Shown here piece by piece: positions 26,201-41,200 of a DNA stretch of 64,000 nt (position 1 is its first letter; each line of letters begins with the position of its first letter). Origin of the DNA: Micromussa lordhowensis (Eukaryota > Cnidaria > Anthozoa > Scleractinia > Lobophylliidae); the NCBI GenBank assembly GCA_964020085.1, contig OZ026601.1, positions 29,240,618 through 29,304,617 on the forward strand, read 5' to 3'. The notes under the pieces were generated by a model. That model saw only the letters and a list, made by a program, of their open reading frames with translations, did no database searches and was not told the origin of the DNA. A program made the position numbers and the translations under genes.

Positions 26201-29200
26201 ATCATCTCCTAATTAGCATGCACTTGAAGTGCAAACATAGGACAACATTTTGCTGCAAACTGCGGCTCCATAAGTGTCCGTAGAGCCGCGTTATGACAAT
26301 TTTGGCAAGGACACCTAAATCGGCCATTTTCTGAGATTTTGCCAAGGGGGGACAAAGGGAAAATGCTCAAAAAAGTAGGCCGACTATAGGGGCTTCAAAA
26401 ACATCCTGGCACAAATGGCATCATCTCCTAATTAGTATGCACTTAAAGTGCAAAGATAGGACAACATTTCGCTGCAAACTGCGGCTCCATAAGTGTCCGT
26501 ATAGCCGAGTTATGACAAATTTGGCAAGGACACCTAAATCGGCTATTTTCTGAGATTTTGCCAAGGGGGGACCAAGGGAAAATGCTCAAAAAAGTAGGCC
26601 GACTATAAGGGCTTCAAAAACACCCTGGCGCAAATGGCATCATCTCTTAATTAGTATCCACTTGAAGTGCAAAGATAGGACAACATTTTGCTGCAAACTG
26701 CGGCTCCATAAGTGTCCGTATAGCCGAGTTATGACAAATTTGGCAAGGTTACTTAAATCGGCCCTTTTCTGAGATTTTGCCAAGGGGGGACCAAGGGAAA
26801 ATGCTCAAAAAAGTAGGCCGACTATAGGGGCTTCAAAAACACCCTGGCGCAAATGGCATCATCTGCTAATTAGCATGCACTTGAAGTGCAAACATAGGAC
26901 AACATTTTGCTGCAAACTGCGGCTCCATAAGTGTCCGTAGAGCCGCGTTATGACAATTTTGGCAAGGACACCTAAATCGGCCATTTTCTGAGATTTTGCC
27001 AAGGGGGGACAAAGGGAAAATGCTCAAAAAAGTAGGCCGACTATAGGGGCTTCAAAAACATCCTGGCACAAATGGCATCATCTCCTAATTAGTATGCACT
27101 TAAAGTGCAAAGATAGGACAACATTTTGCTGCAAACTGCGGCTCCATAAGTGTCCGTATAGCCGAGTTATGACAAATTTGGCAAGGACACCTAAATCGGC
27201 TATTTTCTGAGATTTTGCCAAGGGGGGACCAAGGGAAAATGCTAAAAAAAGTAGGCCGACTATAGGGGCTTCAAAAACACCCTGGCGCAAATGGCATCAT
27301 CTCTTAATTAGTATGCACTTGAAGTGCAAACATAGGACAACATTTTTCTGCAAACTGCGGCTCCATAAGTGTCCGTAGAGCCGCGTTATGACAAATTTGG
27401 CAAGGACACCTAAATCGGCCATTTTCTGAGATTTTGCCAAGGGGGGACCAAGGGAAAATGCTCAAAAAAGTAGGCCGACTATAGGGGCTTCAAAAACATC
27501 CTGGCGCAAATGGCATCATCTCCTAATTAGTATGCACTTGAAGTGCAAACATAGGACAACATTTTTCTGCAAACTGCGGCTTCATAAGTGTCCGTATAGC
27601 CGAGTTATGACAAATTTGGCAAGGTTACTTAAATCGGCCCTTTTCTGAGATTTTGCTAAGGGGGGACCAAGGGAAAATGCTCAAAAAAGTAGGCCGACTA
27701 TAGGGGCTTCAAAAACACCCTGGCGCAAATGGCATCATCTCCTAATTAGTATGCACCTGAAGTGCAAACATAGGACAACATTTTTCTGCAAACTGCGGCT
27801 CCATAAGTGTCCGTAGAGCCGCGTTATGACAAATTTGTCAAGGACACCTAAATCGGCCATTTTCTGAGATTTTGCCAAGGGGGGACCAAGGGAAAATGCT
27901 CAAAAAAGTAGGCCGACTATAGCGGCTTCAAAAACACCCTGGCACAAATGGCATCATCTCCTAATTAGTATGCACTTAAAGTTCAAAGATAATTCAACAT
28001 TTTGCTGCAAACTGCGGCTCCATAAGTGTCCGTATAGCCGAGTTATGACAAATTTGGCAAGGACACCTAAATCGGCTATTTTCTGAGATTTTGCCAAGGG
28101 GGGACCAAGGGAAAATGCTCAAAAAAGTAGGCCGACTATAGGGGCTTCAAAAACACCCTGGCGCAAATGGCATCACCTCCTAATTAATATGCACTTGAAG
28201 TGCAAACATAGGACAACATTTTTCTGCAAACTGCGGCTCCATAAGTGTCCATATAGCCGAGTTATGACAAATTTGGCAAGGACACCTAAATCGGCTATTT
28301 TCTGAGATTTTGCCAAGGGGGGACCAAGGGAAAATGCTCAAAAAAGTAGGCCGACTATAAGGGCTTCAAAAACACCCTGGCGCAAATGGCATCATCTCTT
28401 AATTAGTATCCACTTGAAGTGCAAAGATAGGACAACATTTTGCTGCAAACTGCGGCTCCATAAGTGTCCGTATAGCCGAGTTATGACAAATTTGGCAAGG
28501 TTACTTAAATCGGCCCTTTTCTGAGATTTTGCCAAGGGGGGACCAAGGGAAAATGCTCAAAAAAGCAGGCCGACTATAGGGGCTTCAAAAACACCCTGGC
28601 GCAAATGGCATCATCTCCTAATTAGCATGCACTTGAAGTGCAAACATAGGACAACATTTTGCTGCAAACTGCGGCTCCATAAGTGTCCGTAGAGCCGCGT
28701 TATGACAATTTTGGCAAGGACACCTAAATCGGCCATTTTCTGAGATTTTGCCAAGGGGGGACAAAGGGAAAATGCTCAAAAAAGTAGGCCGACTATAGGG
28801 GCTTCAAAAACATCCTGGCACAAATGGCATCATCTCCTAATTAGTATGCACTTAAAGTGCAAAGATAGGACAACATTTTGCTGCAAACTGCGGCTCCATA
28901 AGTGTCCGTATAGCCGAGTTATGACAAATTTGGCAAGGACACCTAAATCGGCTATTTTCTGAGATTTTGCCAAGGGGGGACCAAGGGAAAATGCTCAAAA
29001 AAGTAGGCCGACTATAGGGGCTTCAAAAACACCCTGGCGCAAATGGCATCATCTCCTAATTAGTATGCACTTGAAGTGCAAACATAGGACAACATTTTTC
29101 TGCAAACTGCGGCTCCATAAGTGTCCGTATAGCCGAGTTATGACAAATTTGGCAAGGTTACTTAAATCGGCCCTTTTCTGAGATTTTGCCAAGGGGGGAC

Positions 29201-32200
29201 CAAGGGAAAATGCTCAAAAAAGCAGGCCGACTATAGGGGCTTCAAAAACACCCTGGCGCAAATGGCATCATCTCCTAATTAGCATGCACTTGAAGTGCAA
29301 ACATAGGACAACATTTTGCTGCAAACTGCGGCTCCATAAGTGTCCGTAGAGCCGCGTTATGACAATTTTGGCAAGGACACCTAAATCGGCCATTTTCTGA
29401 GATTTTGCCAAGGGGGGACAAAGGGAAAATGCTCAAAAAAGTAGGCCGACTATAGGGGCTTCAAAAACATCCTGGCACAAATGGCATCATCTCCCAATTA
29501 GTATGCACTTAAAGTGCAAAGATAGGACAACATTTCGCTGCAAACTGCGGCTCCATAAGTGTCCGTATAGCCGAGTTATGACAAATTTGGCAAGGACACC
29601 TAAATCGGCTATTTTCTGAGATTTTGCCAAGGGGGGACCAAGGGAAAATGCTCAAAAAAGTAGGCCGACTATAAGGGCTTCAAAAACACCCTGGCGCAAA
29701 TGGCATCATCTCCTAATTAGCATGCACTTGAAGTGCAAACATAGGACAACATTTTGCTGCAAACTGCGGCTCCATAAGTGTCCGTAGAGCCGCGTTATGA
29801 CAATTTTGGCAAGGACACCTAAATCGGCCATTTTCTGAGATTTTGCCAAGGGGGGACAAAGGGAAAATGCTCAAAAAAGTAGGCCGACTATAGGGGCTTC
29901 AAAAACATCCTGGCACAAATGGCATCATCTCCTAATTAGTATGCACTTAAAGTGCAAAGATAGGACAACATTTTGCTGCAAACTGCGGCTCCATAAGTGT
30001 CCGTATAGCCGAGTTATGACAAATTTGGCAAGGACACCTAAATCGGCTATTTTCTGAGATTTTGCCAAGGGGGGACCAAGGGAAAATGCTCAAAAAAGTA
30101 GGCCGACTATAGGGGCTTCAAAAACACCCTGGCGCAAATGGCATCATCTCTTAATTAGTATGCACTTGAAGTGCAAACATAGGACAACATTTTTCTGCAA
30201 ACTGCGGCTCCATAAGTGTCCGTATAGCCGAGTTATGACAAATTTGGCAAGGTTACTTAAATCGGCCCTTTTCTGAGATTTTGCCAAGGGGGGACCAAGG
30301 GAAAATGCTCAAAAAAGTAGGCCGACTATAGGGGCTTCAAAAACACCCTGGCGCAAATGGCATCATCTCCTAATTAGTATGCACTTGAAGTGCAAACATA
30401 GGACAACATTTTGCTGCAAACTGCGGCTCCATAAGTGTCCGTATAGCCGCGTTATGACAAATTTGGCAAGGTTACTTAAATCGGCCCTTTTCGGAGATTT
30501 TGCCAAGGGGGGACCAAGGGAAAATGCTCACAAAAGTAGGCCGACTATAGGGGCTTCAAAAACACCCTGGCGCAAATGGCATCATCTCCTAATTAGTATG
30601 CACTTGAAGTGCAAACATAGGACAACATTTTGCTGCAAACTGCGGCTCCATAAGTGTCCGTATAGCCGAGTTATGATAAATTTGGCAAGGTTACTTAAAT
30701 CGGCCCTTTTCTGAGATTTTGCTAAGGGGGGACCAAGGGAAAATGCTAAAAAAAGTAGGCCGACTATAGGGGCTTCAAAAACACCCTGGCGCAAATGGCA
30801 TCATCTCCTAATTAGTATGCACTTGAAGTGCAAACATAGGACAACATTTTGCTGCAAACTGCGGCTCCATAAGTGTCCATATAGCCCAGTTATGACAAAT
30901 TTGGCAAGCAACCTAAATCGGCCATTTTCTGAGATTTTGCCAAGGGGGGACCAAGGGAAAATGCTAAAAAAAGTAGGCCGACTATAGGGGCTTCAAAAAC
31001 ACCCTGGCGCAAATGGCATCATCTCCTAACTAGTATGCACTTGAAGTGCAAACATAGGACAACATTTTGCTGGAAACTGCGGCTCCATAAGTGTCCATAT
31101 AGCCCAGTTATGACAAATTTCCCAAGGACACCTAAATCGGCCATTTTCTGAGATTTTGCCAAGGGGGGACCAAGGGAAAATGCTCAAAAAAGTAGGCCGA
31201 CTATACGGGCTTCAAAAACATGCTGGCACAAATGGCATCATCTCCTAATTAGTATGCACTTAAAGTGCAAAGATAATTTAGCATTTTGCTGCAAACTGCG
31301 GCTCCATAAGTGTCCGTATAGCCGAGTTATGACAAATTTGGCAAGGACACCTAAATCGGCTATTTTCTGAGATTTTGCCAAGGGGGGACCAAGGGAAAAT
31401 GCTCAAAAAAGTAGGCCAAATATAGGGGCTTCAAACACATCCTGGCGCAAATGGCATCATCTCCTAATTAGTATGCACTTGAAGTGCAAACATAGGACAA
31501 CATTTTGCTGCAAACTGCGGCTCCATAAGTGTCCGTAGAGCCGCGGTATGACAAATTTGGCAAGGACACCTAAATCGGCCATTTTCTGACATTTTGCGAA
31601 GGGGGGACCAAGGGAAAATGCTCAAAAAAGTAGGCCGACTATAGGGGCGTCAAAAACATCCTGGCGCAAATGGCATCATCTCCTTATTAGTATGCACTTG
31701 AAGTGGAAACATAGGACAACATTTTGCTGCAAACTGCGGCTCCATAAGTGTCCGTATAGCCGAGTTATGCCAAATTTGGCAAGGACACCTAAATCGGCCA
31801 TTTTTTGAGATTTTGCCAAGGGGGGACCAAGGGAAAATGCTCAAAAAAGTAGGCCGACTATAGGGGCTTCAAAAACACCCTGGCGCAAATGGCATCATCT
31901 CCTTATTAGTATGCACTTGAAGTGGAAACATAGGACAACATTTTGCTGCAAACTGCGGCTCCATAAGTGTCCGTATAGCCGAGTTATGACAAATTTGGCA
32001 AGGACACCTAAATCGGCCATTTTTTGAGATTTTGCCACGGGGGTACCAAGGGAAAATGCTCAAAAAAGTAGGCCGACTATAGGGGCTTCAAAAACACCCT
32101 GGCGCAAATGGCATCATCTCCTAATTAGTATGCACTTGAAGTGCAAACATAGGACAACATTTTTCTGCAAACTGCGGCTCCATAAGTGTCCGTATAGCCG

Positions 32201-35200
32201 AGTTATGACAAATTTGGCAAGGTTACTTAAATCGGCCCTTTTCTGAGATTTTGCCAAGGGGGGACCAAGGGAAAATGCTCAAAAAAGCAGGCCGACTATA
32301 GGGGCTTCAAAAACACCCTGGCGCAAATGGCATCATCTCCTAATTAGCATGCACTTGAAGTGCAAACATAGGACAACATTTTGCTGCAAACTGCGGCTCC
32401 ATAAGTGTCCGTAGAGCCGCGTTATGACAATTTTGGCAAGGACACCTAAATCGGCCATTTTCTGAGATTTTGCCAAGGGGGGACAAAGGGAAAATGCTCA
32501 AAAAAGTAGGCCGACTATAGGGGCTTCAAAAACATCCTGGCACAAATGGCATCATCTCCTAATTAGTATGCACTTAAAGTGCAAAGATAGGACAACATTT
32601 CGCTGCAAACTGCGGCTCCATAAGTGTCCGTATAGCCGAGTTATGACAAATTTGGCAAGGACACCTAAATCGGCTATTTTCTGAGATTTTGCCAAGGGGG
32701 GACCAAGGGAAAATGCTCAAAAAAGTAGGCCGACAATAAGGGCTTCAAAAACACCCTGGCGCAAATGGCATCATCTCTTAATTAGTATCCACTTGAAGTG
32801 CAAAGATAGGACAACATTTTGCTGCAAACTGCGGCTCCATAAGTGTCCGTATAGCCGAGTTATGACAAATTTGGCAAGGTTACTTAAATCGGCCCTTTTC
32901 TGAGATTTTGCCAAGGGGGGACCAAGGGAAAATGCTCAAAAAAGTAGGCCGACTATAGGGGCTTCAAAAACACCCTGGCGCAAATGGCATCATCTCCTAA
33001 TTAGCATGCACTTGAAGTGCAAACATAGGACAACATTTTGCTGCAAACTGCGGCTCCATAAGTGTCCGTAGAGCCGCGTTATGACAATTTTGGCAAGGAC
33101 ACCTAAATCGGCCATTTTCTGAGATTTTGCCAAGGGGGGACAAAGGGAAAATGCTCAAAAAAGTAGGCCGACTATAGGGGCTTCAAAAACATCCTGGCAC
33201 AAATGGCATCATCTCCTAATTAGTATGCACTTAAAGTGCAAAGATAGGACAACATTTCGCTGCAAACTGCGGCTCCATAAGTGTCCGTATAGCCGAGTTA
33301 TGACAAATTTGGCAAGGACACCTAAATCGGCTATTTTCTGAGATTTTGCCAAGGGGGGACCAAGGGAAAATGCTCAAAAAAGTAGGCCGACAATAAGGGC
33401 TTCAAAAACACCCTGGCGCAAATGGCATCATCTCTTAATTAGTATCCACTTGAAGTGCAAAGATAGGACAACATTTTGCTGCAAACTGCGGCTCCATAAG
33501 TGTCCGTATAGCCGAGTTATGACAAATTTGGCAAGGTTACTTAAATCGGCCCTTTTCTGAGATTTTGCCAAGGGGGGACCAAGGGAAAATGCTCAAAAAA
33601 GTAGGCCGACTATAGGGGCTTCAAAAACACCCTGGCGCAAATGGCATCATCTCCTAATTAGCATGCACTTGAAGTGCAAACATAGGACAACATTTTGCTG
33701 CAAACTGCGGCTCCATAAGTGTCCGTAGAGCCGCGTTATGACAATTTTGGCAAGGACACCTAAATCGGCCATTTTCTGAGATTTTGCCAAGGGGGGACAA
33801 AGGGAAAATGCTCAAAAGAGTAGGCCGACTATAGGGGCTTCAAAAACATCCTGGCACAAATGGCATCATCTCCTAATTAGTATGCACTTAAAGTGCAAAG
33901 ATAGGACAACATTTTGCTGCAAACTGCGGCTCCATAAGTGTCCGTATAGCCGAGTTATGACAAATTTGGCAAGGACACCTAAATCGGCTATTTTCTGAGA
34001 TTTTGCCAAGGGGGGACCAAGGGAAAATGCTCAAAAAAGTAGGCCGACTATAGGGGCTTCAAAAACACCCTGGCGCAAATGGCATCATCTCTTAATTAGT
34101 ATGCACTTGAAGTGCAAACATAGGACAACATTTTTCTGCAAACTGCGGCTCCATAAGTGTCCGTATAGCCGAGTTATGACAAATTTGGCAAGGTTACTTA
34201 AATCGGCCCTTTTCTGAGATTTTGCCAAGGGGGGACCAAGGGAAAATGCTCAAAAAAGTAGGCCGACTATAAGGGCTTCAAAAACACCCTGGCGCAAATG
34301 GCATCATCTCCTAATTAGTATGCACTTGAAGTGCAAACATAGGACAACATTTTGCTGCAAACTGCGGCTCCATAAGTGTCCGTATAGCCGCGTTATGACA
34401 AATTTGGCAAGGTTACTTAAATCGGCCCTTTTCGGAGATTTTGCCAAGGGGGGACCAAGGGAAAATGCTCAAAAAAGTAGGCCGACTATAGGGGCTTCAA
34501 AAACACCCTGGCGCAAATGGCATCATCTCCTAATTAGCATGCACTTGAAGTGCAAACATAGGACAACATTTTGCTGCAAACTGCGGCTCCATAAGTGTCC
34601 GTAGAGCCGCGTTATGACAATTTTGGCAAGGACACCTAAATCGGCCATTTTCTGAGATTTTGCCAAGGGGGGACAAAGGGAAAATGCTCAAAAAAGTAGG
34701 CCGACTATAGGGGCTTCAAAAACATCCTGGCACAAATGGCATCATCTCCTAATTAGTATGCACTTAAAGTGCAAAGATAGGACAACATTTTGCTGCAAAC
34801 TGCGGCTCCATAAGTGTCCGTATAGCCGAGTTATGACAAATTTGGCAAGGACACCTAAATCGGCTATTTTCTGAGATTTTGAAAAGGGGGGACCAAGGGA
34901 AAATGCTCAAAAAAGTAGGCCGACTATAGGGGCTTCAAAAACACCCTGGCGCAAATGGCATCATCTCTTAATTAGTATGCACTTGAAGTGCAAACATAGG
35001 ACAACATTTTTCTGCAAACTGCGGCTCCATAAGTGTCCGTATAGCCGAGTTATGACAAATTTGGCAAGGTTACTTAAATCGGCCCTTTTCTGAGATTTTG
35101 CCAAGGGGGGACCAAGGGAAAATGCTCAAAAAAGTAGGCCGACTATAAGGGCTTCAAAAACACCCTGGCGCAAATGGCATCATCTCCTAATTAGTATGCA

Positions 35201-38200
35201 CTTGAAGTGCAAACATAGGACAACATTTTGCTGCAAACTGCGGCTCCATAAGTGTCCGTATAGCCGCGTTATGACAAATTTGGCAAGGTTACTTAAATCG
35301 GCCCTTTTCGGAGATTTTGCCAAGGGGGGACCAAGGGAAAATGCTCACAAAAGTAGGCCGACTATAGGGGCTTCAAAAACACCCTGGCGCAAATGGCATC
35401 ATCTCCTAACTAGTATGCACTTGAAGTGCAAACATAGGACAACATTTTGCTGGAAACTGCGGCTCCATAAGTGTCCATATAGCCCAGTTATGACAAATTT
35501 GCCAAGGACACCTAAATCGGCCATTTTCTGAGATTTTGCCAAGGGGGGACCAAGGGAAAATGCTCAAAAAAGTAGGCCGACTATACGGGCTTCAAAAACA
35601 TGCTGGCACAAATGGCATCATCTCCTAATTAGTATGCACTTAAAGTGCAAAGATAATTTAGCATTTTGCTGCAAACTGCGGCTCCATAAGTGTCCGTATA
35701 GCCGAGTTATGACAAATTTGGCAAGGACACCTAAATCGGCTATTTTCTGAGATTTTGCCAAGGGGGGACCAAGGGAAAATGCTCAAAAAAGTAGGCCAAC
35801 TATAGGGGCTTAAAAAACATCCTGGCGCAAATGGCATCATCTCCTAATTAGTATGCACTTGAAGTGCAAACATAGGACAACATTTTGCTGCAAACTGCGG
35901 CTCCATAAGTGTCCGTAGAGCCGAGTTATGATAAATTTGGCAAGGTTACTTAAATCGGCCCTTTTCTGAGATTTTGCTAAGGGGGGACCAAGGGAAAATG
36001 CTAAAAAAAGTAGGCCGACTATAGGGGCTTCAAAAACACCCTGGCGCAAATGGCATCATCTCCTAATTAGTATGCACTTGAAGTGCAAACATAGGACAAC
36101 ATTTTGCTGCAAACTGCGGCTCCATAAGTGTCCATATAGCCCAGTTATGACAAATTTGGCAAGCAACCTAAATCGGCCATTTTCTGAGATTTTGCCAAGG
36201 GGGGACCAAGGGAAAATGCTAAAAAAAGTAGGCCGACTATAGGGGCTTCAAAAACACCCTGGCGCAAATGGCATCATCTCCTAACTAGTATGCACTTGAA
36301 GTGCAAACATAGGACAACATTTTGCTGGAAACTGCGGCTCCATAAGTGTCCATATAGCCCAGTTATGACAAATTTGCCAAGGACACCTAAATCGGCCATT
36401 TTCTGAGATTTTGCCAAGGGGGGACCAAGGGAAAATGCTCAAAAAAGTAGGCCGACTATACGGGCTTCAAAAACATGCTGGCACAAATGGCATCATCTCC
36501 TAATTAGTATGCACTTAAAGTGCAAAGATAATTTAGCATTTTGCTGCAAACTGCGGCTCCATAAGTGTCCGTATAGCCGAGTTATGACAAATTTGGCAAG
36601 GACACCTAAATCGGCTATTTTCTGAGATTTTGCCAAGGGGGGACCAAGGGAAAATGCTCAAAAAAGTAGGCCAACTATAGGGGCTTCAAAAACATCCTGG
36701 CGCAAATGGCATCATCTCCTAATTAGTATGCACTTGAAGTGCAAACATAGGACAACATTTTGCTGCAAACTGCGGCTCCATAAGTGTCCGTAGAGCCGCG
36801 GTATGACAAATTTGGCAAGGACACCTAAATCGGCCATTTTCTGACATTTTGCCAAGGGAGGACCAAGGGAAAATGCTCAAAAAAGTAGGCCGACTATAGG
36901 GGCGTCAAAAACATCCTGGCGCAAATGGCATCATCTCCTTATTAGTATGCACTTGAAGTGGAAACATAGGACAACATTTTGCTGCAAACTGCGGCTCCAT
37001 AAGTGTCCGTATAGCCGAGTTATGCCAAATTTGGCAAGGACACCTAAATCGGCCATTTTTTGAGATTTTGCCAAGGGGGGACCAAGGGAAAATGCTCAAA
37101 AAAGTAGGCCGACTATAGGGGCTTCAAAAACACCCTGGCGCAAATGGCATCATCTCCTTATTAGTATGCACTTGAAGTGGAAACATAGGACAACATTTTG
37201 CTGCAAACTGCGGCTCCATAAGTGTCCGTATAGCCGAGTTATGACAAATTTGGCAAGGACACCTAAATCGGCCATTTTTTGAGATTTTGCCACGGGGGTA
37301 CCAAGGGAAAATGCTCAAAAAAGTAGGCCGACTATAGGGGCTTCAAAAACACCCTGGCGCAAATGGCATCATCTCCTAATTAGTATGCACTTGAAGTGCA
37401 AACATAGGACAACATTTTGCTGCAAACTGCGGCTCCATAAGTGTCCGTATAGCCGCGTTATGACAAATTTGGCAAGGTTACTTAAATCGGCCCTTTTCGG
37501 AGATTTTGCCAAGGGGGGACCAAGGGAAAATGCTCAAAAAAGTAAGCCGACTATAGGGGCTTCAAAAACACCCTGGCGCAAATGGCATCATCTCCTAATT
37601 AGTATGCACTTGAAGTGCAAACATAGGACAACATTTTGCTGCAAACTGCGGCTCCATAAGTGTCCGTATAGCCGAGTTATGACAAATTTGGCAAGGTTAC
37701 TTAAATCGGCCCTTTTCTGAGATTTTGCTAAGGGGGGACCAAGGGAAAACGCTAAAAAAAGTAGGCCGACTATAGGGGCTTCAAAAACACCCTGGCGCAA
37801 ATGGCATCATCTCCTAATTAGTATGCACTTGAAGTGCAAACATAGGACAACATTTTGCTGCAAACTGCGGCTCCATAAGTGTCCATATAGCCCAGTTATG
37901 ACAAATTTGGCAAGGACACCTAAATCGGCCATTTTCTGAGATTTTGCCAAGGGTGGACCAAGGGAAAATGCTCAAAAAAGTAGGCCGACTAAAGGGGGTT
38001 CAAAAACACCCTGGCGCAAATGGCATCATCTCCTAATTAGTATGCACTTGAAGTGCAAACATAGGACAACATTTTGCTGCAAACTTCGGCTCCATAAGTG
38101 TCCATATAGCCCAGTTATGACAAATTTGGCAAGGACACCTAAATCGGCCATTTTCTGAGATTTTGCCAAGGGGGGACCAAGGGAAAATGCTCAAAAAAGT

Positions 38201-41200
38201 AGGCCGACTATAGGGGCTTCAAAAACACCCTGGCGCAAAGGGCATCATCTCCTAATTAGTATGCACTTGAAGTGCAAAGATAGGACAACATTTTTCTGCA
38301 AACTGCGGCTCCATAAGTGTCCGTATAGCCGCGTTATGACAAATTTGGCAAGGTTACTTAAATCGGCCCTTTTGTGAGATTTTGCCAAAAGGGGGACCAA
38401 AGGAAAATGCTCAAAAAAGTAGGCCGACTATAGGGGCTTCAAAAACACCCTGGCGCAAATGGCATCATCTCCTAATTAGTATGCACTTGAAGTGCAAACA
38501 TAGGACAACATTTTTCTGCAAACTGCGGCTCCATAAGTGTCCGTATAGCCGAGTTATGACAAATTTGGCAAGGTTACTTAAATCGGCCCTTTTCTGAGAT
38601 TTTGCTAAGGGGGGACCAAGGGAAAATGCTCAAAAAAGTAGGCCGACTATAGGGGCTTCAAAAACACCCTGGCGCAAATGGCATCATCTCCTAATTAGTA
38701 TGCACCTGAAGTGCAAACATAGGACAACATTTTTCTGCAAACTGCAGCTCCATAAGTGTCCGTAGAGCCGCGTTATGACAAATTTGGCAAGGACACCTAA
38801 ATCGGCCATTTTCTGAGATTTTGCCAAGGGGGGACCAAGGGAAAATGCTCAAAAAAGTAGGCCGACTATAGGGGCTTCAAAAACACCCTGGCACAAATGG
38901 CATCATCTCCTAATTAGTATGCACTTAAAGTTCAAAGATAATTCAACATTTTGCTGCAAACTGCGGCTCCATAAGTGTCCGTATAGCCGAGTAATGACAA
39001 ATTTGGCAAGGACACCTAAATCGGCTATTTTCTGAGATTTTGCCAAGGGGGGACCAAGGGAAAATGCTCAAAAAAGTAGGCCGACTATAGGGGCTTCAAA
39101 AACACCCTGGCGCAAATGGCATCACCTCCTAATTAATATGCACTTGAAGTGCAAACATAGGACAACATTTTTCTGCAAACTGCGGCTCCATAAGTGTCCG
39201 TAGAGCCGCGTTATGACAAATTTGGCAAGGACACCTAAATCGGCCATTTTCTGAGATTTTGCCAAGGGGGGACCAAGGGAAAATGCTCAAAAAAGTAGGC
39301 CGACTATAGGGGCTTCAAAAACATCCTGGCGCAAATGGCATCATCTCCTAATTAGTATGCACTTGAAGTGCAAACATAGGACAACATTTTTCTGCAAACT
39401 GCGGCTCCATAAGTGTCCGTATAGCCGAGTTATGACAAATTTGGCAAGGTTACTTAAATCGGCCCTTTTCTGAGATTTTGCTAAGGGGGGACCAAGGGAA
39501 AATGCTAAAAAAAGTAGGCCGACTATAGGGGCTTCAAAAACACCCTGGCGCAAATGGCATCATCTCCTAATTAGTATGCACCTGAAGTGCAAACATAGGA
39601 CAACATTTTTCTGCAAACTGCGGCTCCATAAGTGTCCGTAGAGCCGCGTTATGACAAATTTGGCAAGGACACCTAAATCGGCCATTTTCTGAGATTTTGC
39701 CAAGGGGGGACCAAGGGAAAATGCTCAAAAAAGTAGGCCGACTATAGCGGCTTCAAAAACACCCTGGCACAAATGGCATCATCTCCTAATTAGTATGCAC
39801 TTAAAGTTCAAAGATAATTCAACATTTTGCTGCAAACTGCGGCTCCATAAGTGTCCGTATAGCCGAGTTATGACAAATTTGGCAAGGACACCTAAATCGG
39901 CTATTTTCTGAGATTTTGCCAAGGGGGGACCAAGGGAAAATGCTCAAAAAAGTAGGCCGACTATAGGGGCTTCAAAAACACCCTGGCGCAAATGGCATCA
40001 CCTCCTAATTAATATTCACTTGAAGTGCAAACATAGGACAACATTTTTCTGCAAACTGCGGCTCCATAAGTGTCCCTAGAGCCGCGTTATGACAAATTTG
40101 GCAAGGACACCTAAATCGGCCATTTTCTGAGATTTTGCCAAGGGGGGACCAAGGGAAAATGCTCAAAAAAGTAGGCCGACTATAGGGGCTTCAAAAACAT
40201 CCTGGCGCAAATGGCATCATCTCCTAATTAGTATGCACTTGAAGTGCAAACATAGGACAACATTTTTCTGCAAACTGCGGCTCCATAAGTGTCCGTATAG
40301 CCGAGTTATGACAAATTTGGCAAGGTTACTTAAATCGGCCCTTTTCTGAGATTTTGCTAAGGGGGGACCAAGGGAAAATGCTAAAAAAAGTAGGCCGACT
40401 ATAGGGGCTTCAAAAACACCCTGGCGCAAATGGCATCATCTCCTAATTAGTATGCACCTGAAGTGCAAACATAGGACAACATTTTTCTGCAAACTGCGGC
40501 TCCATAAGTGTCCGTAGAGCCGCGTTATGACAAATTTGGCAAGGACACCTAAATCGGCCATTTTCTGAGATTTTGCCAAGGGGGGACCAAGGGAAAATGC
40601 TCAAAAAAGTAGGCCGACTATAGCGGCTTCAAAAACACCCTGGCACAAATGGCATCATCTCCTAATTAGTATGCACTTAAAGTTCAAAGATAATTCAACA
40701 TTTTGCTGCAAACTGCGGCTCCATAAGTGTCCGTATAGCCGAGTTATGACAAATTTGGCAAGGACACCTAAATCGGCTATTTTCTGAGATTTTGCCAAGG
40801 GGGGACCAAGGGAAAATGCTCAAAAAAGTAGGCCGACTATAGGGGCTTCAAAAACACCCTGGCGCAAATGGCATCACCTCCTAATTAATATGCACTTGAA
40901 GTGCAAACATAGGACAACATTTTTCTGCAAACTGCGGCTCCATAAGTGTCCCTAGAGCCGCGTTATGACAAATTTGGCAAGGACACCTAAATCGGCCATT
41001 TTCTGAGATTTTGCCAAGGGGGGACCAAGGGAAAATGCTCAAAAAAGTAGGCCGACTATAGGGGCTTCAAAAACATCCTGGCGCAAATGGCATCATCTCC
41101 TAATTAGTATGCACTTGAAGTGCAAACATAGGACAACATTTTGCTGCAAACTGCGGCTCCATAAGTGTCCGTATAGCCGAGTTATGACAAATTTGGCAAG